Positions 17,046-24,432 are shown, numbered from the stretch's first letter. The stretch: 29,756 bases of DNA from Ruminococcaceae bacterium UBA1375 (GCA_002305795.1 DBRF01000023.1:1-29756), one strand, 5' to 3'. Notes: a model not told the origin generated them from the sequence alone. Program-made: numbers and translations.

Positions 17046-17068
17046 GCAGTACAATGGTTGGGGTGAAC

Positions 17069-17440
17069 TTACTTGAGTTCCACCACAGCGCCCACTTCTT
17101 CCAGCTGCTTCTTGATGTCTTCGGCTTCGTCCTTGGACACAGCTTCCTTCAGGGTGGTGGGAGCGCCTTCCACGGCAGCCTTGGCTTCCTTCAGGCCCAG
17201 GCCGGTGATGGTGCGGACAGCCTTGATCACGGCCATCTTCTGGTCGCCCATTTCCTTCAGCACTACGTCGAACTCGGTCTTTTCTTCGGCAGCAGCAGCG
17301 CCGGCACCGGCAGCACCAGCCACCATAACAGCGGCAGAAGCGCTTACGCCGAATTCTTCTTCAATGGCCTTCACCAGTTCGTTCAGTTCCAGAACGGTGA
17401 GGGATTTGATCTCTTCAATGAACTTTGCTACATCAGCCAT
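17069..17440 (-). CDS. rplL: 50S ribosomal protein L7/L12
   Basis: Stalk protein of the large ribosomal subunit, binding to L10 as dimers and recruiting translation factors. 123 residues: an N-terminal dimerisation domain, an Ala/Gly-rich hinge (about 38-52) and a conserved C-terminal domain with the GLGLKEAKAAVEGAP segment. ATG at 17440 with TGGAGG about 9 nt upstream. It follows rplJ by 57 nt and is the last gene before a strong terminator. In most bacteria rpoB comes next; here it does not. Confidence 0.98.
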   Translation of the reverse strand: MADVAKFIEEIKSLTVLELNELVKAIEEEFGVSASAAVMVAGAAGAGAAAAEEKTEFDVVLKEMGDQKMAVIKAVRTITGLGLKEAKAAVEGAPTTLKEAVSKDEAEDIKKQLEEVGAVVELK

Positions 17441-17497
17441 GATGAGTAACCTCCATAAATTCGTAATTTTTTAGATTAGGCAGGAATACCGCAACAA

Positions 17498-18025
17498 TCA
17501 GGCGGTTGCTTCCTCGGTTTCGCCGGCTTCGCCGCCCTGCTTCTTGGCGATCTCGTTGAGGGAGACAGCCAGGCCCCGCATGGGAGCAGACAGAACGTAA
17601 ACCAACTGGGTAAGCAGTTCTTCTTTGGAAGGCAGGTTGCCCAGTTCCTGAACCTTGGCAGCGTCCAGTACTGCTCCATCCATGAAGCCCAGCTTAATGT
17701 TGAAGTTTTCGTGAGCGTCAGCATACTTGCACAGGATCTTCGCAGCTGCCACATAGTCGCTGTCGCTGGTGGCCAGAGCGGTGGTGCCTTCCAGCACTTC
17801 CTCTACGCCGTTGAGCCCGGCTTCCCGGGCAGCCAGCCGCAGCATGGTGTTTTTCACAACGGTGTACTTCACACCGGCTTCCCGCAGCTCCTTGCGCAAA
17901 GCAGTGTCGTCTGCCACGTTGATGCCTTTGTAGTCCACAATGACACCGGCTACGGCATTCTTGAGCTGCTCTGCCAGATCCGCCACAAATTTCTGCTTTT
18001 CGCTGAGAATGGTTGCGCTTGGCAT
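17498..18025 (-). CDS. rplJ: 50S ribosomal protein L10
   Basis: Base of the ribosomal stalk; binds 23S rRNA and L7/L12 dimers and autoregulates by binding its own leader RNA. 175 residues, starting MPSATILSEKQKFV and containing the typical VIVDYKGINVADDT region. ATG at 18025, preceded by GGAGGTGA. The frame is open to 18103, but that upstream part lies in the leader and has no ribosome-binding site. Preceded by its own promoter, L10-leader-like structure and attenuator (18081-18258). Confidence 0.97.
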   Translation of the reverse strand: MPSATILSEKQKFVADLAEQLKNAVAGVIVDYKGINVADDTALRKELREAGVKYTVVKNTMLRLAAREAGLNGVEEVLEGTTALATSDSDYVAAAKILCKYADAHENFNIKLGFMDGAVLDAAKVQELGNLPSKEELLTQLVYVLSAPMRGLAVSLNEIAKKQGGEAGETEEATA

Positions 18026-18080
18026 AAATGATTTCACCTCCGAATGAATATTCTCTGATTTTTCAAAGAAATCGGGAGAG

Positions 18081-18118
18081 AAAAAGCCTTCCCGCTTGTC
18101 CAAAGGAAGCAGAAAGGC
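18081..18118 (-). terminator. transcription attenuator in the L10 leader
   Basis: On the minus strand, a 12-bp stem (18107-18118 with 18086-18097, two G-T pairs) and a 9-nt loop are followed by TTTTTCTC (from 18085 down). It is a complete intrinsic terminator placed about 60 nt before the rplJ start, as expected for L10-leader attenuation. Confidence 0.8.
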
Positions 18119-18222
18119 AGTGTAGACACAAATTTCTTTCCGACTTTCCCTCGGCAGGCGGATGGATGAAACTCCATCGCTTACAAGGAAACCCCTTACC
18201 TGCTGTCTTTAGAAAAATACAG
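18119..18222 (-). ncRNA. L10 leader (ribosomal protein autoregulatory RNA)
   Basis: The leader begins just after the predicted start near 18223. CCTGC/GCAGG arms (18199-18203 and 18154-18158 in plus coordinates) close the structure. Inside is a 6-bp hairpin, GATGGA (18161-18166) / TCCATC (18173-18178). The minus strand reads GACAGCAGG ... CCTGCCGAGG, the signature layout of L10 leaders in Firmicutes, to which the L10-L12 complex binds. A terminator follows at 18081-18118. Confidence 0.72.
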
Positions 18223-18229
18223 CTTGATT

Positions 18230-18258
18230 ATTATACAAAAAAATCCCCTGATTGTCAA
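18230..18258 (-). promoter_or_regulatory. sigma-A promoter of rplJ-rplL
   Basis: TTGACA (18253-18258) and TATAAT (18230-18235) with a 17-bp spacer on the minus strand, both perfect. It lies in the gap between rplA and rplJ. Confidence 0.92.
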
Positions 18259-18308
18259 GAGTACAACCAGGGAAATTTTTCTACAAATTGTAAATCACCC
18301 GAAAAAGA

Positions 18309-19004
18309 TTACACGCCGTACTTGGAAGTGCTGATCTTCACGCCGGGGCCCATGGTGGAAGCAACCACGCAGGACTTGATATACTGGCCCTTGGCGGCAG
18401 CGGGCTTAGCCTTAACAATGGCGTCCATCAATGCTTCCAGGTTCTGCTGGAGTTTTTCGGGGCCGAAGCTGGCCTTGCCGATGGGGCAGTGGATGATGTT
18501 GGTCTTGTCCAGACGGTATTCGATCTTACCGGCCTTGGCTTCGGTGACAGCCTTAGCCACGTCGGGGGTTACGGTACCGGCTTTGGGAGAGGGCATCAAG
18601 CCACGGGGGCCCAGAACTTTACCCAGACGGCCAACCACACCCATCATGTCGGGGGTAGCGATCACCACGTCGAAGTCCATCCAGCCTTCGCCCTGGATCT
18701 TCTGCACATATTCGTCGCTTCCGGCGTAATCCGCACCGGCAGCCAGAGCAGCGTCCACGTTGCTGCCCTTGCAGAAAGCCAGCACCCGGACGGTTTTGCC
18801 GGTGCCGTTGGGCAGAACCACGGCACCCCGAACCTGCTGGTCGGCGTGACGGGAGTCAACGCCCAGACGGACGTGGAGTTCCACAGTCTCGTCGAATTTT
18901 GCCTTGGAGGTGCTGCATACCATGTTCACAGCTTCCTCTACTTCATACAGCTTGTTGCGCTCAATGGCCTTGGCGCTTGTCAAATATCTTTTACCATGTT
19001 TCAT
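18309..19004 (-). CDS. rplA: 50S ribosomal protein L1
   Basis: L1 binds 23S rRNA at the E-site stalk and helps release deacylated tRNA; it also acts as a translational repressor of the L11 operon in many bacteria. 231 residues, the full length, starting MKHGKRYLTSAKAIE, with the conserved GRLGKVLGPRGLMPSPKAGTV region and the C-terminal MGPGVKIS segment. ATG at 19004 with GGGAGGAA upstream. It follows rplK by 59 nt and belongs to the rpmG-secE-nusG-rplK-rplA transcript; no terminator separates them. Confidence 0.98.
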   Translation of the reverse strand: MKHGKRYLTSAKAIERNKLYEVEEAVNMVCSTSKAKFDETVELHVRLGVDSRHADQQVRGAVVLPNGTGKTVRVLAFCKGSNVDAALAAGADYAGSDEYVQKIQGEGWMDFDVVIATPDMMGVVGRLGKVLGPRGLMPSPKAGTVTPDVAKAVTEAKAGKIEYRLDKTNIIHCPIGKASFGPEKLQQNLEALMDAIVKAKPAAAKGQYIKSCVVASTMGPGVKISTSKYGV

Positions 19005-19063
19005 TAGTCTTGTTCCTCCCTAAAAGTGGTAATTAACGGAATTTTCCTCCCACCAGGGGTCGA

Positions 19064-19489
19064 TCAGTCAACGACTTCAACACCCATGGAACGAGCGGTG
19101 CCGCAGATCATGCTGATGGCGCTTTCCACGCTGGAAGCGTTCAGGTCAGGCATTTTGGTTTCTGCGATCTTCTGCACCTGTTCACGCGTGATCTTGGCGA
19201 CCTTGGTCTTGTTGGGGACGCCGGAACCGCTTTCGATGCCGCAGGCCTTCTTAATCAGCACCGCAGCCGGAGGGGTCTTGGTGACGAAGGTGAAGGAGCG
19301 GTCGGCGAACACGGTGATGACCACAGGGATAATCAGGCCGATGTCGTTTTTGGTGCGTTCGTTGAATTCCTTGGTGAACGCCATGATGTTCACGCCGTGC
19401 TGACCCAGAGCAGGGCCAACCGGGGGCGCCGGGGTCGCTTTGCCGGCGGGGATTTGCAGTTTAATGTAACCTGTTACTTTTTGAGCCAT
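19064..19489 (-). CDS. rplK: 50S ribosomal protein L11
   Basis: L11 forms the GTPase-associated centre with 23S rRNA and is the target region of thiopeptides and of the stringent-response activation of RelA. 141 residues, the standard length, with the N-terminal Pro-rich PAGKATPAPPVGPALGQHG segment and the C-terminal RNA-binding part ending GTARSMGVEV. ATG at 19489, preceded by TTGGAGG. A 174-nt gap containing three hairpins separates it from nusG. Confidence 0.98.
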   Translation of the reverse strand: MAQKVTGYIKLQIPAGKATPAPPVGPALGQHGVNIMAFTKEFNERTKNDIGLIIPVVITVFADRSFTFVTKTPPAAVLIKKACGIESGSGVPNKTKVAKITREQVQKIAETKMPDLNASSVESAISMICGTARSMGVEVVD

Positions 19490-19532
19490 AAAAATACCTC
19501 CAAATCAATCGTGGTGACGGCGGAACAACGGC

Positions 19533-19641
19533 GCCTGCCTTTGGGCAAGCCTTACTTTTGTTCCTCCCACAAATGCACTTTTTGAAAAGCGCTTTGCCGG
19601 TATCAGCACCGGCATTGGATCGTCCGGCGCCATAGCGCCGG
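19533..19641 (-). promoter_or_regulatory. structured nusG-rplK intergenic leader
   Basis: Three small perfect or near-perfect hairpins lie in the 174-nt gap: CCGGCGC/GCGCCGG (19624-19641, 4-nt loop), TGCCGGT/ACCGGCA (19595-19614, 6-nt loop) and GCCTGCC/GGCAAGC (19533-19550, 4-nt loop, one G-T pair). None is followed by a U tract on the minus strand. A structured leader for L11/L1 autoregulation or an RNA processing site is plausible. Confidence 0.45.
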
Positions 19642-19663
19642 TGTTCGGTAAACCGGTATCGGC

Positions 19664-20182
19664 TCAGTCTACCTTTTTTACCTGGGCAAGCTCCAGCTCT
19701 ACCGGAGTTTCCCGGCCAAACATGGAAACCACAACCGTGACTTTGTTTTCCGCCACATTCAGGGAGTTGACCACGCCGGAGAAACCGGACATGGGACCGC
19801 CGGTAATGTTGACGGTGTCTCCCACCTGGTAATCCACCTGAGAGCGGACTGTCTCCACCCCAAGCCGCTTCACCTCACGGTCGGTGAGGGGGACGGGGTC
19901 GGTGGAAGTTCCCACGAACCCGGTGACGCCCCGGATGCTGCGGATCATGTAGTGGGTGTCGTCGTTGAGGACCATCTTCACCAGCACATAGCCCGGAAAA
20001 ACTTTCCGCTCTACCACTTTGATCTCGTTGTCTTTGTGTTCCTCCACTTTTTCCATGGGGACCTTGACTTCCAAGATCAAATCCTGCAAATTGTGGTTTT
20101 CCACCATATTCTCGATGCTGTGAGACACCTTGTTCTCATATCCGGAATAGGTGTGGATCACATACCATTTTGCCTGTTCCAT
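19664..20182 (-). CDS. nusG: transcription termination/antitermination factor NusG
   Basis: NusG binds RNA polymerase, modulating pausing and, with Rho, termination; it also links polymerase to the ribosome. 172 residues: an NGN domain (WYVIHTYSGYENKV ... FPGYVLVKM) and a C-terminal KOW domain (about 120-172, VNITGGPMSGFSGVV). ATG at 20182; the AAAGGA site is rather far (about 13 nt), so initiation may depend on coupling to secE, whose stop lies 53 nt upstream. Confidence 0.97.
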   Translation of the reverse strand: MEQAKWYVIHTYSGYENKVSHSIENMVENHNLQDLILEVKVPMEKVEEHKDNEIKVVERKVFPGYVLVKMVLNDDTHYMIRSIRGVTGFVGTSTDPVPLTDREVKRLGVETVRSQVDYQVGDTVNITGGPMSGFSGVVNSLNVAENKVTVVVSMFGRETPVELELAQVKKVD

Positions 20183-20235
20183 AAACTGGGGATCGTTCCT
20201 TTCTCAATGGACTGAAACCTGCGGGCGAAGGGAAA

Positions 20236-20520
20236 TCATCCAAAGACCAGGGCCACCAGCTGTCCCAAGCCCAAATCAATGAGGCTCAAGAACACGGCGC
20301 TGATCACCACAAACACCAGCACCACAATGCTGTTGTTTTTGATCTGCTTGGCGCTGGGCCAAACCACCTTTTTGATTTCACTCTTCAGATCCTTGCAGTA
20401 GCGGATGAACTTTTGGAAAGGGTTTGCCTGTTTCTTCTTCTGAGCGGATTTTTTGTCGGCAGCTTTCTTGTCGCTCTTGGCGAGCTTTTCCTGCTTCTTG
20501 TCCGCAGAATCCTTTGCCAT
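20236..20520 (-). CDS. secE: preprotein translocase subunit SecE
   Basis: Small membrane subunit that clamps SecY in the SecYEG channel. 94 residues: a Lys/Ala-rich N-terminal extension of about 32 residues, the conserved amphipathic stretch (KSEIKKVVWPS) and a single membrane helix (about 65-90). The charged extension is longer than in minimal SecE but common in Firmicutes. ATG at 20520 with AAGGAGGG 8 nt upstream. Sits between rpmG and nusG, its near-universal position. Confidence 0.96.
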   Translation of the reverse strand: MAKDSADKKQEKLAKSDKKAADKKSAQKKKQANPFQKFIRYCKDLKSEIKKVVWPSAKQIKNNSIVVLVFVVISAVFLSLIDLGLGQLVALVFG

Positions 20521-20534
20521 GGCAAAACCCTCCT

Positions 20535-20684
20535 TTACTTGGTTTCCCTATGAACCGTGTGCTTGCGGCAGAACCGGCAGTACTTGCGCATTTCCAACCG
20601 GTCGGGATCATTTTTTTTGTTCTTCATGGTGTTATAGTTGCGCTGCTTGCACTCGGTGCAGGCCAAGGTAACTTTAACTCGCAT
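20535..20684 (-). CDS. rpmG: 50S ribosomal protein L33 (zinc form)
   Basis: 49 residues from MRVKVTLACTECKQRNY. Two Cys pairs (CTEC and CRFC) form the zinc ribbon, so this is the C+ paralogue. ATG at 20684, preceded by TAGGAGG 8 nt upstream; the open frame extending to 20729 is untranslated leader. First gene of the rpmG-secE-nusG-rplK-rplA transcript, 14 nt before secE. Confidence 0.96.
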   Translation of the reverse strand: MRVKVTLACTECKQRNYNTMKNKKNDPDRLEMRKYCRFCRKHTVHRETK

Positions 20685-20767
20685 TTCGGCACCTCCTATG
20701 AATTCGGATCGTTTTTTGCCTCCCTCCAAGGTCCTTTTCCGCCCTCCTCCCGATAAAAGAAGGCAAA

Positions 20768-20787
20768 AAAAGAAACCTCTTCGAGGT
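20768..20787 (-). promoter_or_regulatory. hairpin plus U tract at the 5' end of the rpmG transcript
   Basis: On the minus strand ACCTC-GAA-GAGGT (20775-20787) is followed by TTCTTTTTTT. The stem begins at the predicted transcription start. The 5-bp stem is short for a terminator; it may be an early attenuator or a 5'-end protective hairpin. Confidence 0.45.
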
Positions 20788-20794
20788 ACTAGCT

Positions 20795-20824
20795 ATTGTA
20801 ACACATTCCCGCAAGGGATGTCAA
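20795..20824 (-). promoter_or_regulatory. sigma-A promoter of the rpmG-secE-nusG-rplK-rplA cluster
   Basis: TTGACA (20819-20824) and an extended -10, TGTTACAAT (hexamer TACAAT, 20795-20800), with an 18-bp spacer on the minus strand. The spacer contains an imperfect inverted repeat (TCCC-TTGC-GGGA) that could be an operator. Confidence 0.88.
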
Positions 20825-20926
20825 TCCGTTTTTTCCGCTTTTTCCCGGCAAAAAATTGGTTTGGCGGTTTTGACGAAGGAGCGGTGGATTTTCTCATAGG
20901 ATATGGATAGTTTTCTTGAATTTATC

Positions 20927-20955
20927 TTGACAATTACCTTCCAAGCAAGTAAAAT
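20927..20955 (+). promoter_or_regulatory. sigma-A promoter upstream of rny
   Basis: TTGACA (20927-20932) and TAAAAT (20950-20955) with a 17-bp spacer. Predicted start near 20962. It is divergent from the rpmG promoter. Confidence 0.82.
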
Positions 20956-20961
20956 AGATGA

Positions 20962-21087
20962 GGAACCCTAGGACTGTTGGAAAACTGGAACATTTTGACT
21001 GCTTTGGAGCGGCGGCACTTGCCCATCTGAAGGTTTTGGATTGGGCCGCCCTGTATCCGCTGCTTTGGCAAAGCAGGTTTTGATTTT
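20962..21087 (+). ncRNA. candidate small RNA or attenuated rny leader
   Basis: Begins at the predicted start of the 20927-20955 promoter and ends with a terminator-like hairpin: CTGCTTT (21060-21066) / AAAGCAG (21070-21076) followed by GTTTTGATTTT. Inside, GGCGGC (21011-21016) pairs with GCCGCC (21045-21050). No open frame with a ribosome-binding site was found. It does not look like SRP RNA, tmRNA or RNase P RNA, and 6S RNA could not be recognised. Confidence 0.45.
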
Positions 21088-21352
21088 CCCCACAGCCTTG
21101 TTTTCAGCTGCCGGTTGGCGCTTGAAAATTTCTGTATCAACGGATTTTCCGGTTCCGCTGATTCTTTTTCGTACACGGAACAAACTTTTTCCCGCAATTT
21201 GCGGGGGCATCCGCAGCCGTCACGACGGCCGATGGGTTTGCTTTATCAAGACGCATCATTCTTATTCAATGCTTCGTTATCAATAAACATAAGTCCATTT
21301 GCCGCAACGGGACGGCACACCCTCAATCTTTGTTAGGAGGATACAAACCAAG
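21088..21352 (+). other. rny upstream region, non-coding
   Basis: 265 bp without a credible gene. It contains two compact hairpins: CCCGCA/TGCGGG (21191-21205, 3-nt loop) and GCCGT-CACG-ACGGC (21216-21229). No good sigma-A promoter was recognised here, so rny may be expressed by read-through from the promoter at 20927. Confidence 0.4.
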
Positions 21353-22933
21353 ATGGACCCAATTATCATTGTGCTGGCAGTGCTCTGCGTAGTGCTTGCC
21401 ATTGCTGTGGTAGCGGTGGGCGTCATCTGCAAAAAGGTTTTCTTCCAGAGGGGAGCCGAACATCGCAAACAAATTGCTGAAGCCGAAATCGGCTCCGCCG
21501 AAGAAGAAGCCAAACGTATTGTAGAAGACGCCGTAAAAGAAGCAGCTACCAAGAAAAAAGAGGCGCTTCTGGAAGCTCAGGAAGAAATCCACCGCCAGCG
21601 CAGCGAGGCGGACAAAGAGCTGAAGGATCGCCGCAGTGAACTTTCCCGCCAGGAGCGCCGGATGGTGCAGAAGGAAGAAAACCTGGACCGGAAAGCAGAC
21701 AACCTGGAAAAGAAGGAAGAAAAACTCAACGACCGCTTAAAACAGGCGGAAAAGAAGCTGGAAGAAGCCGAGGCCCTGCGGCAAAGCGAACTGCAGACCC
21801 TGGAGCGGATTTCCCAGCTCACCGTAGAGGAAGCCAAAGCCCAGCTGCTCAGCTCCCTGGAGGACGATCTGGCCTATGAAAAGGCCCAGAAGATCGCCGC
21901 CTACGACCAACAGCTCAAGAGCGAGTGCGACCAGCGGGCCAGAGAACTGGTCAGCCTGGCCATTTCCCGCTGCGCTGCCGACCAGGTCAGCGAATCCACC
22001 GTCAGCGTGGTGCCGCTGCCCAACGACGAGATGAAGGGCCGGATCATCGGCCGGGAAGGCCGGAACATTCGGGCCATCGAGACTCTTACCGGGGTGGATC
22101 TGATCATTGACGACACCCCCGAAGCCATTACTTTGTCCTGCTTTGACCCGGTGCGCCGGGAGCTGGCAAGACTGACTCTGGAAAAACTCATTGCCGACGG
22201 CCGGATCCATCCTTCTCGGATTGAGGAGACGGTGGAAAAAGCCCGCCGGGAGATTGAGCAGCACATCAAAAACGAAGGGGAACGGGCCGTGCTGGACACC
22301 GATGTCCACGGCCTGCACCCGGAAATCGTCAAGCTGCTGGGACGGCTCTGCTACCGCACCAGCTACGGGCAGAATGTGCTCAACCACTCCATTGAAGTGG
22401 CGCACCTGGCTGGGATGATGGCCAGCGAGCTGGGAGTAGACCCTGCCATTGCCCGCCGGACCGGTTTGCTTCACGACATCGGCAAGGCGTTAAACCATGA
22501 AATCGAAGGCTCCCATGTGGAGATCGGCGTGGATGTGTGCCGGAAGTTCAAGGAAAGTCCGGCTGTGATCCATGCGGTGGAAGCTCACCACAACGACGTG
22601 GAACCCAAAACCGTCATTGCCTGCTTGGTCCAGGCGGCGGACGCCATCAGTGCGGCCCGTCCCGGCGCACGGCGTGAAAATGTGGAGAGCTTCATCAAGC
22701 GTTTGGAAAAGCTGGAAGAGATCGCCGGCTCTTATGAGGGCGTAGAAAAGGCATACGCCATCCAGGCCGGCCGGGAGATCCGGGTGATCGTCAAGCCGGA
22801 AGTGCTGGATGATGAAAAAATGGTGGTTACAGCCAGGGAAATGGCGAAGCGGATCGAAAGCGAGCTGAGCTATCCCGGTCAGATTAAGATCAATCTGATT
22901 CGGGAAAGCCGGGTCACGGATTATGCAAAATAA
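21353..22933 (+). CDS. rny: ribonuclease Y
   Basis: Membrane-anchored endoribonuclease that starts mRNA decay in many Firmicutes. 526 residues, close to the usual 520: an N-terminal membrane helix (about 3-25), a long charged coiled coil (about 40-190), a KH domain (GRIIGREGRNIRAIE), and an HD domain with HS...LLHDIGK. ATG at 21353 with AGGAGG about 12 nt upstream; the open frame reaching back to 21299 lacks a ribosome-binding site. Followed by a strong terminator, so it is monocistronic. Confidence 0.97.
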   Translation: MDPIIIVLAVLCVVLAIAVVAVGVICKKVFFQRGAEHRKQIAEAEIGSAEEEAKRIVEDAVKEAATKKKEALLEAQEEIHRQRSEADKELKDRRSELSRQERRMVQKEENLDRKADNLEKKEEKLNDRLKQAEKKLEEAEALRQSELQTLERISQLTVEEAKAQLLSSLEDDLAYEKAQKIAAYDQQLKSECDQRARELVSLAISRCAADQVSESTVSVVPLPNDEMKGRIIGREGRNIRAIETLTGVDLIIDDTPEAITLSCFDPVRRELARLTLEKLIADGRIHPSRIEETVEKARREIEQHIKNEGERAVLDTDVHGLHPEIVKLLGRLCYRTSYGQNVLNHSIEVAHLAGMMASELGVDPAIARRTGLLHDIGKALNHEIEGSHVEIGVDVCRKFKESPAVIHAVEAHHNDVEPKTVIACLVQAADAISAARPGARRENVESFIKRLEKLEEIAGSYEGVEKAYAIQAGREIRVIVKPEVLDDEKMVVTAREMAKRIESELSYPGQIKINLIRESRVTDYAK

Positions 22934-22941
22934 GCCGATGA

Positions 22942-22968
22942 GGGCTGTCCAAACGGACAGCCCTTTTT
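22942..22968 (+). terminator. terminator after rny
   Basis: GGGCTGTCC (22942-22950) / GGACAGCCC (22955-22963), a perfect 9-bp stem with a 4-nt loop, followed by TTTTT (22964-22968). Confidence 0.95.
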
Positions 22969-23003
22969 GGATAATAAGGAACCATAGACCAGGAGGAATT
23001 TAT

Positions 23004-24359
23004 GTGAAAAAGACGGTGACGCTCCCCGCCCTCTTCTTAGCGCTGCTTCTATTCTTTACCGGCTGTTCGTTTGGGGAAAGCCGGGAAGAGGTGCATTCCA
23101 TTGCCGGAAATGTGTTGGAGTACAGCGACACCAATTTGATTTTAAGCACCTCTACGGCCCAATATCAGTTTGATATTTCCAATGCCCAGCAGGTGGAGAA
23201 CGGGCTGGTTTTGGCGGTGGGGTGCCAGGCAGTGATGTATTACACCGGCGAATTGACCAATCAGGAGGTTATTCAGGCCCAGGGCTACCAGGTCAGCCGG
23301 CCTTCCGCTGCCGATGAAGTGGTGGTGGCCACAGGAAACACGCCGGAAAGCAGTGCAGTGGCGGATCTGTACAACAGCATGACCTTGGAGCAGAAGGTGG
23401 GCCAGCTGATCTTAGCCAATTACGACGCCGCCAGCGCCGGGGAGATCGCTCAAAACTGCCATCCGGCGGGCTTTTTGCTGGGCAGCGAGGATTTTGCCGG
23501 AAAGGACGCCGCCGTTATAGCCCAGGAACTTGCCCCTTACCAAACCTTGGAGGGGGTGGGCCTGTGGCTGGGCACCAGCGAAGAAGGGGGCACCGTAGTG
23601 CCGGTCAGCGGCAGCAGCACCTACCGCTCCTTCCCCTTCTACAGCCCTCAGCAGGTTTACGCTTCCCAGGGAATGGAAGGATTTGATTCCGATACCAAAG
23701 AGCGGTGCGAGCTGCTGGCCTCTCTGGGCTTAAACCTGAATCTGGCGCCTGTGATCAATGTCTCCACCGATCCTTCCCAGGAGATTTATTCCAGGACTTT
23801 GGGACAGGACAGCGAACTCACCAGCCAGTATGTGAACGACGTGGTCCAGGCCAGTTTGGCCAGCAACGTGGAGCCGGTGCTGAAATACTTCCCCTCTTAC
23901 GGCACCACCCAGGAAAACGGCATCCGGGTGGATGACCGCAGCAAAGAGGAGCTCAACGCCACCGACGTGGTGACCTATCATGCCGGAGTGGATGCCGGGG
24001 CACAGGCGGTGCTGCTGGGCCACTGCATTGTCAACTGCTTGGATGACACCACCCCGGCCTCCCTTTCCGCCAGCGTCATCAGCCAAATCCGCACCAACAT
24101 CGGGTTCAGCGGGGTATTGATTGCCGATGACGTGAACCAGGCGGGGCTGGAGCAGTATTGTTCCGGCAGCCTGTCCCCGGCGGTGCAGGCGGTGGTTTCC
24201 GGGGCGGATCTGGTAATAGCCAGCGACCCGGCCGCCGTGTACCAGGAGCTTTACACTGCGGTGCAGAACGGCACCCTCTCCCAGCGGCGGCTGATGCAGG
24301 CAGTGGTCCGCACCCTGACCTGGAAGCAGTCGGCGGGACTGGCGGCGGAAGTGGAATAA
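23004..24359 (+). CDS. GH3-like lipoprotein (NagZ-related), probably atypical active site
   Basis: 451 residues. A lipoprotein signal ends at FTGC (Cys21). After a beta-rich N-terminal region of about 110 residues comes a GH3 barrel beginning SMTLEQKVGQLILANYD. Fold landmarks are recognisable (LGLNLNLAPVINV, GFSGVLIADD with a candidate nucleophile Asp), but the catalytic features of NagZ are altered: SEEGG in place of DQEGG, KYFPSYG in place of KHFPGHG, and no DSH loop. It may bind rather than cleave glycans or have a changed specificity. The start is GTG at 23004, with AGGAGG 7 nt upstream; the ATG two bases earlier is out of frame and immediately followed by TGA. Transcribed alone after the rny terminator. 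Confidence 0.82.
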   Translation: MKKTVTLPALFLALLLFFTGCSFGESREEVHSIAGNVLEYSDTNLILSTSTAQYQFDISNAQQVENGLVLAVGCQAVMYYTGELTNQEVIQAQGYQVSRPSAADEVVVATGNTPESSAVADLYNSMTLEQKVGQLILANYDAASAGEIAQNCHPAGFLLGSEDFAGKDAAVIAQELAPYQTLEGVGLWLGTSEEGGTVVPVSGSSTYRSFPFYSPQQVYASQGMEGFDSDTKERCELLASLGLNLNLAPVINVSTDPSQEIYSRTLGQDSELTSQYVNDVVQASLASNVEPVLKYFPSYGTTQENGIRVDDRSKEELNATDVVTYHAGVDAGAQAVLLGHCIVNCLDDTTPASLSASVISQIRTNIGFSGVLIADDVNQAGLEQYCSGSLSPAVQAVVSGADLVIASDPAAVYQELYTAVQNGTLSQRRLMQAVVRTLTWKQSAGLAAEVE

Positions 24360-24376
24360 AATTCAATCGAAGAAAA

Positions 24377-24413
24377 ACAGCGGAGACCCGTGAAGTGTTG
24401 GGGTCTCCGCTGT
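24377..24413. terminator. bidirectional terminator between convergent genes
   Basis: A perfect 13-bp stem (24377-24389 with 24401-24413) and an 11-nt loop. The minus strand continues into a TTTTT run and the plus strand into TTATTTTG. It ends both the GH3-like gene and the TIGR03936 gene. Confidence 0.93.
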
Positions 24414-24432
24414 GTTATTTTGTCTGGAAATT

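Noticed and set aside
17281..17330. Low-complexity Ala/Gly repeat in rplL
   Set aside because: This is the normal flexible hinge of L7/L12.
20962..21087. 6S RNA, SRP RNA, tmRNA or RNase P RNA
   Set aside because: Length and motifs do not fit: no SRP GGAAG loop, no tRNA-like ends, far too short for RNase P, and no recognisable 6S bubble.
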